Translations under genes and position numbers: made by a program
Assembly (NCBI GenBank): GCA_023333565.1
Contig: JAJKFH010001792.1
Coordinates: 680,765-744,764 of the forward strand
Reading direction: 5' to 3'
DNA length: 64,000 nucleotides
Source of the DNA: Puffinus mauretanicus
Lineage: Eukaryota > Chordata > Aves > Procellariiformes > Procellariidae
Shown here: one piece after another, positions 52,180-61,572 of the stretch
Position numbering within the stretch: position 1 is the first letter of the stretch
Layout: every line of letters begins with the position of its first letter
Notes under the pieces: model-generated
Databases searched by the model: none
What the model was told of the DNA's origin: nothing
The model's input: the letters and a program-made list of their open reading frames with translations, nothing else

Positions 52180-52480
52180 GGCTAAATAATTATCTCCGGG
52201 TATTGTATTATTTGCATAATTAAAAAGTTTGGCTGAATTTCCGACACGCTGTCTCCTACATTAGGGAGGTGGTGGGGCCGAGTTAAACAGCAGGAGGAAA
52301 GTGAAGGTTAATGAATTGTTATTCAGATGGTGCAGGCCCTGTGAGATTTGTGGATAATTGATACCATTTGGGAGCTAAGGCAGAGTGGAAGACGAGAGAG
52401 GAGCTGCCGCAGCAGCTAGACTGGAAAAGAGCAAGCAAATGATAACTTAGCAATTATCATTTTGATGGGTTTGTTTGTCT
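52180..52480. promoter_or_regulatory. Candidate conserved element with POU/homeodomain motifs
   Basis: ATTTGCAT, a perfect octamer site for POU factors, overlaps TAATTA (52210-52222). TAATTATC, GGATAATTGATAC and an inverted pair TGATAA-N8-TTATCA (52440-52459) lie close by. The block mixes GC-rich and A/T-rich short motifs without repeat character, which is common in vertebrate non-coding developmental elements. That reading is an inference. Confidence 0.3.
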
Positions 52481-54436
52481 TTTTGTTTAACTTCTTTCTC
52501 TGTCTCACTCTCTTTTTCTTTTTTTTTTTTCTTTTCTGTTCCCCCATGAGTTGAGTGGAATTAAGATGGATGCAAAAGAATCATTCAAAAAAATTAAATA
52601 TCTGGCAAAGGCAACGGCCTTTGAAATCTCAGCTGGGAAATTGTCATACGGAGGGTGGAAAAGATAATTTAGTGTGAGCTGGAAGTGTGGCAGCAGCTTC
52701 AGGTTGCAGAGGTTCCTTTGACTTCAGCATGGGGTTTTTCCAGCAGGTCAAATTCCCCTTTTGCAGAAGTCCAGGGTAAGCCTTGTACACCATTAGCCCA
52801 CTATCACTTATTATTCATGCTATGAAAACATCTAGAGGACATGAACTCAAGCCCACTGTATTCGTCATTGTCCAAAAAGCTCATATGCCAAGGACCCTAC
52901 TGTTTTAATCAATAAATCAGCATAAATCAGAAGAAACCCATGAGGTGACATATAGTACCTAAAGCTACAAACAGGTGAGTAAAAGAAGCCGCATCTCTTG
53001 AGCTGGGCCATTGTAAATCACAAACTTTAAACCATCCTTCCGAACCACATTGCAGGGGTTCACCAAGCTGCTTGCACTTGACATCCTAAGGAAGATATGA
53101 GAAACACCACTAAAAGATTTCTGTCCAGGCACAGCTTTCAGATGACTGTGATTAAAGATTGGCATGATGCAGGTCTTGTCCATCTTGGACAGGTCTGCTG
53201 TCCAAGAAAATTATTTATAATTAAATTCAGAGAAAATTGTTTCTAATTTAAGCTATTTATAGAAAAAAATACTTATAATTTAATTCAGGTAATATGCTAT
53301 TACTGGAAGTCTTTAGGGACCCAAAACAAACCTCAAGAATCTCCTTGACACTGGTTGCCTACCAACATCAGCTTGAGACATTTCACAAACACATTTCAAA
53401 TGTTTACTTTTGGCCCACAATCAAAAACATATCAACAAACATGTTGATTTTTTATCAGTCTAGAGACAGAACAAAAAGCATTTCAGTAGCAATGCTGTTC
53501 TTGGATAAAACTGGAAATTTTAATGTATGGGACATTCTGATATTTCAAAAAATCATTGCTGTGGATCCCAGATTACCTGAATGAGAACCTGTCTATTCTT
53601 TGCTGCTCCCTCACCAAAATCAAAAGGTTTTGGGGTGGAATATTTGGCCTCCAATGAACAAGCATTTTGTGAAGAAAACTGAGGTCCGTGCTGCAGACAG
53701 AGTTGGAGAGGAAAGGCTGCTCAAAGCAGAGTAGGGATAAACTGCTTTTGTTTGTTGCCTCTTATTTAGATGGAGCCTGAAGCTTAATGGTGAAAATTAT
53801 TTGGTGAAAATAATCCAAAAATTATTTTTCTCTACCTCTAAGACACCTAAATGGTTCCTGTGATAGAAACACGAGAGCTGTAGACACACACAGATTAGTA
53901 CTATGTTTGAGTCCAAAAAGTTTTAACATGATGTCCAATGTAATAAGGAGGTTATGCAATGGCTTCAACATATGGGACTAGGCAAAAGATGGGCAAAGCA
54001 CTTCGGAAAACTCTGAGATGTAATCTGATTTTAGGAAAAGCTGATGTTAATCTATATATTATGCCTAACATATTAGTAAAGACTAGTCCATACATCACCT
54101 AAGAGGAAGAAGAGCCCAGTGCAACTGCATCTTACTGGGAGGGAAGTGATACTTTCATTATGGTATCATTAATTATTGCCTTCCTGGAAAATCTGTATTT
54201 CACTACCAGTGAATGTTTGCTGCACCCCCTAAGCATTTTGGTGCTCATCCTAGGTTCTGCAGCAAACCCACATGACTTTGGCCCAAATGCATAAAATCAA
54301 TATGATATTTATTTGGACTTAATAATGTTAATATTTCCCATCCCTTCCACTGGCGTTAGTCTAGAACAACTCCATTTTCCTGTTACATCCCACTGAACTG
54401 ATCTTTTCATTTCTACCTTGCCTGGCTGTCTTTGAA

Positions 54437-54482
54437 CGCTTTTTTTTTCTTTTTTTTTTTTTTTTCCCCCTTCTTTTTTTTT
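54437..54482. repeat. T-rich low-complexity tract
   Basis: About 45 bases of almost pure T with a few C residues. Confidence 0.8.
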
Positions 54483-55272
54483 CATATTACAAGTTCCTGC
54501 ACCTTTGAGACCTTAGCAACTTCAGGAAAGTTTTATTTATTTATTGAATAAAAAATTCAGTGGGAAAAGAACATACACTCACACGTACCTGTATGGTGGG
54601 AAGGGGAGGGGGTGCAGAATCTAGGGCACTGCTTGCTGTGATGAAAAAGATGACAAGTGCCCCCCACTGCAAGTGTGGGACTGAGAGACCGTGGATTGAA
54701 TTTAAGGAGGATGCTAGTGACTTCAGGGAGAACTCTTCTACCTGCAATATTTCCTTGTAGTTAAAATATACAGCACACTGCTGAAGCTAGCTATAGAGAC
54801 AGGCAAGTGTGAAAATTAATTTAAGAGGCAGCTACACAGATTTTGGGTGAAGGTCTGAATAATGAAAATAGGACTGCTAGGGACATATTTTTGGCTGATT
54901 CCAGTGCTGAAATACACTGTAATGTTGGCTGGTTTCAATTTAATACAATCCTGCAAGCAGGTGTCCTTGATGGTGCTTCAAGACTTCTTGCAAATAACTC
55001 CTTATGTTGCCTCTTTTAAAATATGTGGGCAGTATTGTTGGACACAACTCACAAACACAAAATAAATGAAAAAAAAATAAAAAGAAGACATGGTATTTTG
55101 CATTGAGGAGTGGAGCATATAAACGGGGTTATGCTCTAACAATAAGCATGGTGGAAAATATAGTTCTGCAAATTTATCAGGGGTATTGAAATAAGAGCTA
55201 AATTAAAACTTCCTGATAAATATGCTCTGGGTCACACGGATGTCAGCAGTGGTCAGAGTGAAAGACTGGATG

Positions 55273-55339
55273 TAGAGAGGAGTTTACTCCTTTAAGTTTA
55301 CACTCCTGTTTACACAGGAGTTTACACTCCTGTTTAAAC
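55273..55339. repeat. Short tandem and inverted repeats at the provirus edge
   Basis: AGTTTACACTCCTGTTTACACAGG is followed directly by a second near-identical unit that runs into the LTR edge. CTCCTGT-TTAC-ACAGGAG is a perfect inverted repeat. The sequence adjoins the LTR and may explain the missing target duplication. Confidence 0.6.
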
Positions 55340-55846
55340 AGTCGTGGTTTAACCTGGCAGGCAGCCAAATACCACGCAGCCGCTCACTCACTCCCCCCAC
55401 CCCCAGCGGGACGGGGAGAGAATCGGAAGGGTAAGAGTGAGAAAAACTCGTGGGTTGAGATAAAGACAGTTTAATAGAACAGAAAAGGGATAAATAATGA
55501 TAGAATATACAAAATGAGTGATGCACAATGCAATTGCTCACCACCCGCGCTGACCGATAACCAAGTAGCGATCGGTACTTCCTGGATCACGCCTACTCTT
55601 CATATACTGAGCATGACATCACATGGTATGGAATACCCCATTAGCCAGCTGGGCTGGCTGTCCTGATCATGTTCCCTCCCATCTTGTGTACCTAGCTCAG
55701 TCAGTAGGCACGGGAGCTGTCCTTGGACTAGGAGGGCACTTAGCAACAACTGAAAACATCAGTGTGTTATCAACATTCTCCTCATACTAAATCCAAAACA
55801 CAGTACTAGGAAGAAATTTAACCCTATCCCAGCCGAAACCAGGACA
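55340..55846 (-). repeat. 3' LTR of the provirus
   Basis: 507 bp ending at the internal side with CCGAAACCAGGACA (TGTCCTGG on the minus strand) and at the outer side with GTCGTGGTTTAACC. The outermost base is A where other copies have T, so the terminal CA dinucleotide has changed. The A/T-rich segment near 55483-55503 is shorter than in the 5' LTR. The CRE position reads TGACATCA (55614-55621). Confidence 0.92.
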
Positions 55847-55862
55847 GTATCCACCCCTTATT
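55847..55862 (-). other. Polypurine-like tract (candidate)
   Basis: The minus strand reads AATAAGGGGTGGATAC directly upstream of the 3' LTR, the normal place for the plus-strand primer of reverse transcription. The run is interrupted by pyrimidines, so the exact primer is uncertain. Confidence 0.45.
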
Positions 55863-56289
55863 CCATACCATTTATGTCGTGCTAAGATCTCACATCTTTT
55901 TTTTAATACATTTCAATTAACCACCACTATCTTTCTTTATATATACACATATATATATATGCACACACAGACATCATTCCCTTGGTCTATGGATTATCCC
56001 TCTAAAATGTCCACTGAGTTTATTTAGTCCATGACTTTGGGCTCCACCTGTTATAACAGTCTTTCAGGGCCGAGGAGATGGTGTGTGGTGTCGGGCTGTT
56101 GCATCCTGAAGCTAGTTCTCATTTCGGTACTGCTGCGCTCGTCCAGTTCTATCATCGTTGCACTTTGCTCTGTTTCATCGGAGTTAGTTCATTCTTCACT
56201 AATCTGTGTGATTTTCACTGCTATACCACTGCTATATCATAGAAATAATGATATACAATATCATGTAACAGTTGACATCAAAATTCAGT
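55863..56289 (-). other. Non-coding 3' region of the provirus, no env
   Basis: Between the pol stop and the LTR there is about 0.4 kb without a retroviral reading frame. A (TA)n/(CA)n run lies at about 55934-55970. The plus-strand open frame overlapping here is antisense and has no domain. The absence of env and dUTPase here is the basis for calling the element env-less. Confidence 0.7.
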
Positions 56290-59200
56290 TCATTGGCTAT
56301 TTTCACCCAAAATCAAATCCCCTTGAGGTACACACCGGACCTCCCCATCCTGTCGCATCACCCACCAAGTGTACCCAGGTCCTTGAGCAAAAGCAATCCC
56401 ACGAATGGGTTTTCCCTTGCCAGAGGCAGGAGTAACCCAGACTGTCTTCCCCAGCATATTTCTTATGTGCACAACAGGGACTTTATCTCCATCTACAGTA
56501 CGTAAGAGTCTTGATTGGGCAGGGCCAGCTCGATTGGCAGATCCCCTGGTATTGACTAACCAGGTGGCCTTTGCTAAATGTGTGTCCCAATGCTTGAATG
56601 TCCCACCACCCATTGCTCTCAACGTAGTCTTTAGCAGTCCATTGTATCGTTCGATTTTCCCAGAAGCTGGTGCATGGTAGGGGATGTGATAGACCCACTC
56701 AATGCCATGCTCTTTGGCCCAGGTGTCTATGAGAGTGTTTCGGAAGTGAGTCCCGTTGTCTGACTCAATTCTTTCTGGAGTGCCATGTCGCCACAGGACT
56801 TGTTTTTCAAGGCCCAGGATGGTGTTCCGGGCAGTGGCATGGGGCACAGGGTATGTTTCCAGCCATCCGGTGGTTGCTTCCACCATGGTGAGCACATAGC
56901 GCTTACCGTGTCGGGTTTGTGGGAGTGTGATATAATCAATCTGCCAGGCCTCCCCATATTTATATTTCAACCATCGTTCTCCATACCAAAGAGGCTTTAC
57001 TCGCTTGGCTTGTTTGATTGCAGCGCACGTTTCACATTCGTGGATAACCTGTGCAATAGCGTCCATGGTTAAGTCCACCCCTCGATCACGAGCCCATCTA
57101 TACGTTGCATCTCTTCCTTGATGGCCTGATGCGTCATGGGCCCACCGAGCTATAAATAATTCACCCTTATGTTGCCAGTCCAAATCCACCTGAGCCACTT
57201 CAATCTTAGCAGCCTGGTCTACCTGCTGGTTATTTTGATGTTCCTCAGTGGCCCGACTCTTGGGCACGTGAGCATCTACGTGACGTACTTTTACAGTCAG
57301 GTTCTCTACCCGGGCAGCAATATCTTGCCACAATGCGGCAGCCCAGATGGGTTTACCTCTGCGCTGCCAGTTGTTCTGCTTCCACTGTTGCAACCACCCC
57401 CACAGGGCATTTGCCACCATCCATGAGTCAGTATAGAGATAAAGTACTGGCCATTTTTCTCGTTCAGCAATGTCCAAGGCCAGCTGGATGGCTTTCACCT
57501 CTGCAAACTGGCTCGATTCACCTTCTCCTTCAGCAGTTTCTGCAACTTGGCGTATAGGACTCCATACAGCAGCTTTCCACCTCCGATGCTTTCCCACAAG
57601 GCGACAGGACCCATCAGTGAACAGGGCATATTGCTTCTCGTTTTCTGGTAGTTTATTATACAGTGGGGCCTCTTCAGCACGTGTCACCTCCTCCTCTGGG
57701 AATATGCCAAAATCTTTGCCTTCTGGCCAGTTCGTGATCACCTCCAAGATTCCTGGGCGACTGGGGTTTCCTATTCGGGCCCGTTGTGTGATCAGCGCGA
57801 CCCACTTACTCCACGTAGCATCGGTTGCATGATGTGTAGAGGGGACCCTCCCTTTGAACATCCAGCCCAGCACCGGCAGTCGGGGTGCCAGGAGGAGCTG
57901 TGCTTCAGTACCAACCACTTCCGAAGCAGCTCGAACCCCTTCATATGCTGCCAATATCTCCTTCTCAGTTGGAGTGTAGCGGGCCTCGGATCCTCTGTAT
58001 CCCCGACTCCAGAACCCTAAGGGTCGACCTCGAGTCTCCCCTGGTGCTTTCTGCCAGAGGCTCCAGGTAGGGCCATTCTCCCCGGCTGCGGTGTAGAGCA
58101 CATTCTTCACATCTTGTCCTGCCCGGACTGGCCCAAGGGCTACTGCATGAACTATCTCCTGTTTAATTTGTTCAAAGGCTTGTCGCTGCTCAGGGCCCCA
58201 TTTGAAGTCATTCTTCTTCCTGGTCACGTGATAGAGAGGGCTTACGATCTGACTGTAATTTGGAATATGCATTCTCCAAAAGCCCACAACGCCTAAGAAA
58301 GCTTGTGTTTCCTTTTTGCTAGTTGGTGGAGACATGGCTGTTATTTTGTTGATCACATCTGTTGGGATCTGACGACGTCCATCTTGCCATTTTATTCCTA
58401 AAAACTGGATCTCCTGTGCAGGTCCCTTGACCTTACTTTGTTTTATGGCAAAACCAGATTTCAGAAGGATTTGAATTATTTTCTTCCCTTTCTCAAAAAC
58501 TTCCTCTGCTGTGTTGCCCCACACGATGATGTCATCAATGTACTGCAGATGTTCTGGAGCCTCACCCTGTTCCAGTGCGGTGTGGATCAGTCCATGGCAA
58601 ATGGTAGGGCTGTGTTTCCACCCCTGGGGCAGTCGGTTCCAGGTGTACTGGACGCCCCTCCAAGTGAAAGCAAACTGTGGCCTGCACTCTGCCGCCAAAG
58701 GGATGGAGAAGAAGGCATTAGCAATGTCAATTGTGGCGTACCACTTGGCTGCCTTTGACTCCAGTTCGTATTGAAGTTCTAGCATGTCCGGCACGGCAGC
58801 ACTCAGTGGCGGCGTGACTTCGTTCAGGCCACGGTAGTCTACTGTTAGTCTCCACTCCCCATTAGACTTTCGCACTGGCCATATGGGACTGTTAAAGGGT
58901 GAGTGAGTCTTGCTGATAACTCCTTGGCTCTCCAGTCGACAAATCAGCTTGTGAATGGGGATCAGAGAGTCTCGGTTGGTGCGGTATTGCCGCCGGTGCA
59001 CTGTTGTGGTAGCGATTGGTACCTGCTGTTCTTCAACCCTCAGCAACCCCACAACAGAAGGGTCCTCCGAGAGACCAGGCAAGGTGGACAGCTGTTTAAT
59101 TTCCTCCGTCTCCAGGGCAGCTATACCAAAAGCCCACCGGTACCCTTTTGGGTCCTTGAAATACCCTCTCCTGAGGTAGTCTATGCCAAGGATGCACGGA

Positions 59201-59454
59201 GCCTCTGGGCCAGTCACAATGGGGTGCTTCTGCCACTCATTCCCGGTCAGGCTCACTTCGGCCTCCAATACAGTTAACTCTTGGGATCCCCCTGTCACTC
59301 CAGAAATACAAATGGGTTCTGCCCCTTTATAGTTTGATGGCATCAGGGTACACTGTGCACCGGTGTCTACTAGAGCCTTATACTCCTGTGGGTCTGATGT
59401 GCCAGGCCATCGAATCCACACAGTCCAGTAAACCCGGTTGTCCCTTTCCTCCAC
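56290..59454 (-). CDS. pol: Pol polyprotein: protease, RT, RNase H, integrase
   Basis: The 1054-codon frame is uninterrupted. Aspartic protease: DTG at residues 30-32. RT: VDYRGLN 205-211, catalytic Asp in TIDIA near 243, LPQG 275-278 and YIDD 305-308. RNase H: D614, E652, D676 and D746. Integrase: zinc-binding H773, H778, C807 and C810, then catalytic D840, D899 and E935 in the DD(35)E spacing. All key residues are present. The C-terminus is short, with no dUTPase domain. The frame is the same as gag's second ORF and is separated from it by one TAG and seven codons, so the GTG at 59454 is unlikely to be a real start; synthesis by stop-codon readthrough is more likely. The pattern of motifs resembles ERVL pol. 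Confidence 0.95.
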   Translation of the reverse strand: MEERDNRVYWTVWIRWPGTSDPQEYKALVDTGAQCTLMPSNYKGAEPICISGVTGGSQELTVLEAEVSLTGNEWQKHPIVTGPEAPCILGIDYLRRGYFKDPKGYRWAFGIAALETEEIKQLSTLPGLSEDPSVVGLLRVEEQQVPIATTTVHRRQYRTNRDSLIPIHKLICRLESQGVISKTHSPFNSPIWPVRKSNGEWRLTVDYRGLNEVTPPLSAAVPDMLELQYELESKAAKWYATIDIANAFFSIPLAAECRPQFAFTWRGVQYTWNRLPQGWKHSPTICHGLIHTALEQGEAPEHLQYIDDIIVWGNTAEEVFEKGKKIIQILLKSGFAIKQSKVKGPAQEIQFLGIKWQDGRRQIPTDVINKITAMSPPTSKKETQAFLGVVGFWRMHIPNYSQIVSPLYHVTRKKNDFKWGPEQRQAFEQIKQEIVHAVALGPVRAGQDVKNVLYTAAGENGPTWSLWQKAPGETRGRPLGFWSRGYRGSEARYTPTEKEILAAYEGVRAASEVVGTEAQLLLAPRLPVLGWMFKGRVPSTHHATDATWSKWVALITQRARIGNPSRPGILEVITNWPEGKDFGIFPEEEVTRAEEAPLYNKLPENEKQYALFTDGSCRLVGKHRRWKAAVWSPIRQVAETAEGEGESSQFAEVKAIQLALDIAEREKWPVLYLYTDSWMVANALWGWLQQWKQNNWQRRGKPIWAAALWQDIAARVENLTVKVRHVDAHVPKSRATEEHQNNQQVDQAAKIEVAQVDLDWQHKGELFIARWAHDASGHQGRDATYRWARDRGVDLTMDAIAQVIHECETCAAIKQAKRVKPLWYGERWLKYKYGEAWQIDYITLPQTRHGKRYVLTMVEATTGWLETYPVPHATARNTILGLEKQVLWRHGTPERIESDNGTHFRNTLIDTWAKEHGIEWVYHIPYHAPASGKIERYNGLLKTTLRAMGGGTFKHWDTHLAKATWLVNTRGSANRAGPAQSRLLRTVDGDKVPVVHIRNMLGKTVWVTPASGKGKPIRGIAFAQGPGYTWWVMRQDGEVRCVPQGDLILGENSQ

Positions 59455-59478
59455 CTGGCTGGAGGCAGGGCCCCTCTA
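59401..59478 (-). promoter_or_regulatory. Candidate gag-pol readthrough signal
   Basis: The in-frame TAG (59478-59476) is followed, after 10 bases, by a hairpin CCTCCA-GCCAGG-TGGAGG (59465-59448). The six-base loop is complementary to CCTGGC at 59406-59401, so a pseudoknot-like fold is possible. Gammaretroviruses use an amber codon followed by a pseudoknot for gag-pol expression. The similarity is in layout only; the stop could also be a mutation. Confidence 0.4.
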
Positions 59479-60327
59479 GTTCTGGTCATAGTATCCATCT
59501 CTCACTTCGTGCAAACGTGAGTCAAGAATTTCTTCATTGTAATTACAATCCAAAGTAAGATCAGCCCTTCTACTCTGTCTGGGGAACTGTTCACTGGAAA
59601 CTGGACCGTCGTGAGACAGGTTTTTCCTGACAACTGGAGCAGCATTTTTCCTGGGAGAACCCCCTTGTGTGATTGTTTTTCCTTGCAACTCACGTACACG
59701 TGCCTCTAGGATGAAGGTAGGTTTTCCATCCCACTGCCTCATGTCCTCTCCGTGGTCACGCAGGTAAAACCACAGGGTGCCCCGTGGTGTGTACTTTCTA
59801 TATCCTCTCTCTTGAGGAGAAAAACGCTGACTCCTAATGGCTGAGATACTGGTCCGTACAGGTGGAGAATAGGACATATCCTCTTTGAATTGCTGGAACT
59901 CCCGGGACAGTTTCTCCACAGCCGAGACAAGGGAGGAGGAGATAGTTTCTTCAAAATCCCGAAGTCTGCTAACCACCTCATCCACCGTTGGTGCTTCTTC
60001 CTCTTTCCAGGACAGTACGGCCAACGAACTGGCATACGATGCTGGTGCGCTCCGTACCAACTTCCGCCACATGGGTCGGGTGCACTGGACGTCATCTGGA
60101 TCTTTGGGTGTTTGGTTGTTGTCCAGGTCACTATAAACCACCTCTAGCACGCCTAGTTCTCTCAGGTACTGGATACCTTTCTCCATAGTGGTCCATTTGC
60201 CTAGGCGATATATAACATCTTCCTTGAAGGGATACCTTTCCTTCACGCCTGACAGCAGTCGCCTCCAGAGGCTGAGGACCTGTGTCCCTTTTCCAATTGC
60301 TTTGTCAATACCCGCTTTCCCTAGCAA
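59476..60327 (-). CDS. gag: Gag region, second ORF (C-terminal part)
   Basis: A 283-codon frame overlaps the end of the first gag ORF by 23 bases in another frame. It opens at a TTG, which is unlikely as a genuine start; the content continues the gag-like sequence of the first ORF, so it is best read as the downstream part of one gag split by a one-nucleotide frame change. A helix with heptad-like spacing lies at about residues 105-145 (EEAPTVDEVVSRLRDFEE onward). No CCHC zinc knuckle is visible, as in foamy virus and some ERVL Gag proteins. The frame ends at the TAG that separates it from pol. Confidence 0.8.
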   Translation of the reverse strand: MLGKAGIDKAIGKGTQVLSLWRRLLSGVKERYPFKEDVIYRLGKWTTMEKGIQYLRELGVLEVVYSDLDNNQTPKDPDDVQCTRPMWRKLVRSAPASYASSLAVLSWKEEEAPTVDEVVSRLRDFEETISSSLVSAVEKLSREFQQFKEDMSYSPPVRTSISAIRSQRFSPQERGYRKYTPRGTLWFYLRDHGEDMRQWDGKPTFILEARVRELQGKTITQGGSPRKNAAPVVRKNLSHDGPVSSEQFPRQSRRADLTLDCNYNEEILDSRLHEVRDGYYDQN

Positions 60328-61468
60328 GGGATCCCAGCTGTTTGGCCTCCTTCCCCTCTAATTCCAGGCTACTGGCCCCATTATCCCAGCATCGGAGCAG
60401 CCAGGTGACAATATGCTCGCCTGGACGACGGCCGAAATCTTTCCGCATATCTCGCAACTCATTCAGGGTTAAGGATCGGGTGGTTTCCGTCTCGTTTATG
60501 AGTTCTTCCTCTTCCTCCTCCCCTCCTCGTGATGGCCCTGCTTTTCCATCATCCCTTTCTAAACGACCCGACTTCCGCTTCCAAGATTTCTTCTTCTGTA
60601 CAGGGGCGACAGATACCAGCGACGGTTGGTCCTCTGGTTCAGCTGTAGTACCCGTCGCGAGGGTTTGGGTAGCTGCAGTGCCTGTCGCGGGGGTTGGAGT
60701 AATTGTAGTGACTGTTGTCGGGGTTTGAGTGGCTGCAGTGCTTGTCGCACTGGTTGGAGTAACTGCAGTGACTGTTGGCGGGGTCTGAGTAGCCATAGTG
60801 GTTGTTGTGGGGGTTGAAGTAGCCACGGTGCCTGTCGCAGGGGTTTGAGTAGCCACAGTGGTTGTCGTGCGGGTTGAAGTAGCTACAGTGCCTGTCATGG
60901 GGGTTTGAGTAGTCACTGTGTCTGTTGCTGGGGTTGATCTCTGGACAGTATTCCTGAATAGTTGTTTAACTCTAAACAAGGCCTGAACCACATTCAGAAG
61001 ACATAGCAATATGAACATGCTCGTTTGAACATCCCAAGGATATTCAAAATTCTCGGGGAATATCGTGGACATCTTCATGAAGAGGATAGAAGAAAAAGGA
61101 GTTTCTGAAGATATGGAAGGGAAGGTGAACAAGTGGGAGAAAGTGTCCCATCCTGTCTCCCCACTAAATTCATCCTCTGAGGTGAAGACGTAAGAAGTGT
61201 AATTATTAATAGTTTCCAAAAGATAGCTCCCGAAGAACAGGAATGATGGCAGTGCTGAGTATAGGCTCGTGACCAATAATTTTATCATAACATAAAACCA
61301 GATCACACAGTATAGCAAAGCAATGACCTTAACCCATTTCCCAGAGATGATCAACCCCACATACAAACTGATAATCAGCAGTATAGACAGCCAGTAAGGT
61401 GCTATATACCACAACTCCAAAAACAGATCCAAAAACTCTGAGAGCAAATAAATAAACATTGTGAACAT
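60305..61468 (-). CDS. gag: Gag region, first ORF with membrane helices and Thr/Pro repeat
   Basis: 387 codons from an ATG 87 bases downstream of the primer-binding site. Hydrophobic helices are predicted at about residues 21-41, 45-67 and possibly 70-84, with another at 148-165. Residues about 179-278 are ten Thr/Pro-rich 10-residue repeats (types such as TQTPATGTVA and TSTRTTTTVA). A basic cluster (KKKSWKRKSGR) and an acidic run (EEEEEE) follow, then gag-like sequence (LRDMRKDFGRRPGEHIVTW). The frame stops at 60305 while the gag-like sequence continues in the next frame, indicating a one-base frame break or, less likely, recoding. A membrane-anchored, potentially O-glycosylated N-terminus is unusual for Gag and is inferred, not shown. 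The N-terminal half is conserved in the copy at 6594-7242. Confidence 0.8.
   Translation of the reverse strand: MFTMFIYLLSEFLDLFLELWYIAPYWLSILLIISLYVGLIISGKWVKVIALLYCVIWFYVMIKLLVTSLYSALPSFLFFGSYLLETINNYTSYVFTSEDEFSGETGWDTFSHLFTFPSISSETPFSSILFMKMSTIFPENFEYPWDVQTSMFILLCLLNVVQALFRVKQLFRNTVQRSTPATDTVTTQTPMTGTVATSTRTTTTVATQTPATGTVATSTPTTTTMATQTPPTVTAVTPTSATSTAATQTPTTVTTITPTPATGTAATQTLATGTTAEPEDQPSLVSVAPVQKKKSWKRKSGRLERDDGKAGPSRGGEEEEEELINETETTRSLTLNELRDMRKDFGRRPGEHIVTWLLRCWDNGASSLELEGKEAKQLGSLARESGY
60630..60935 (-). repeat. In-frame 30-bp minisatellite inside gag
   Basis: About ten diverged 30-bp units encode the 10-residue Thr/Pro repeats. Two alternating types (GTTTGAGTAG... and GTTGAAGTAG... 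on the plus strand) suggest expansion in 60-bp steps. The deleted copy at 6573-7873 breaks within this array. Confidence 0.88.
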
Positions 61469-61554
61469 CGAGTACTAAACTGATATAATGAATGCTTATA
61501 ACAAATTTGTTTTAACCCGTTCGGGTCAGATGTGTCGTTATCTCAACCCTTCGA

Positions 61555-61572
61555 GCCCCACGTTGGGCGCCA
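61555..61572 (-). other. Primer-binding site, tRNA-Lys1,2 type
   Basis: The minus strand reads TGGCGCCCAACGTGGGGC, matching all 18 bases of the known tRNA-Lys1,2 primer site. Eight bases (GTCCTTTT) separate it from the LTR edge, more than the usual one to three. Confidence 0.9.

Larger units (their letters stand above)
42359..55272. other. Gene-free stretch with candidate regulatory blocks
   Basis: No coding gene is recognised. A (TAAA)n run lies at 45488-45517, a TGACAG-rich block at 48411-48710, a homeodomain/octamer-rich block at 52180-52480 and a long T-rich run at 54437-54482. Remaining sequence is A/T-rich and unique by eye. Confidence 0.5.

Noticed and set aside
56031..56505. Plus-strand open frames across the provirus 3' region
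   Set aside because: They lie antisense to the pol end and non-coding tail, have no domain and no promoter context.
56785..60750. Many open frames on the plus strand and in other frames through pol and gag
   Set aside because: They are shadows of the long minus-strand coding frames.
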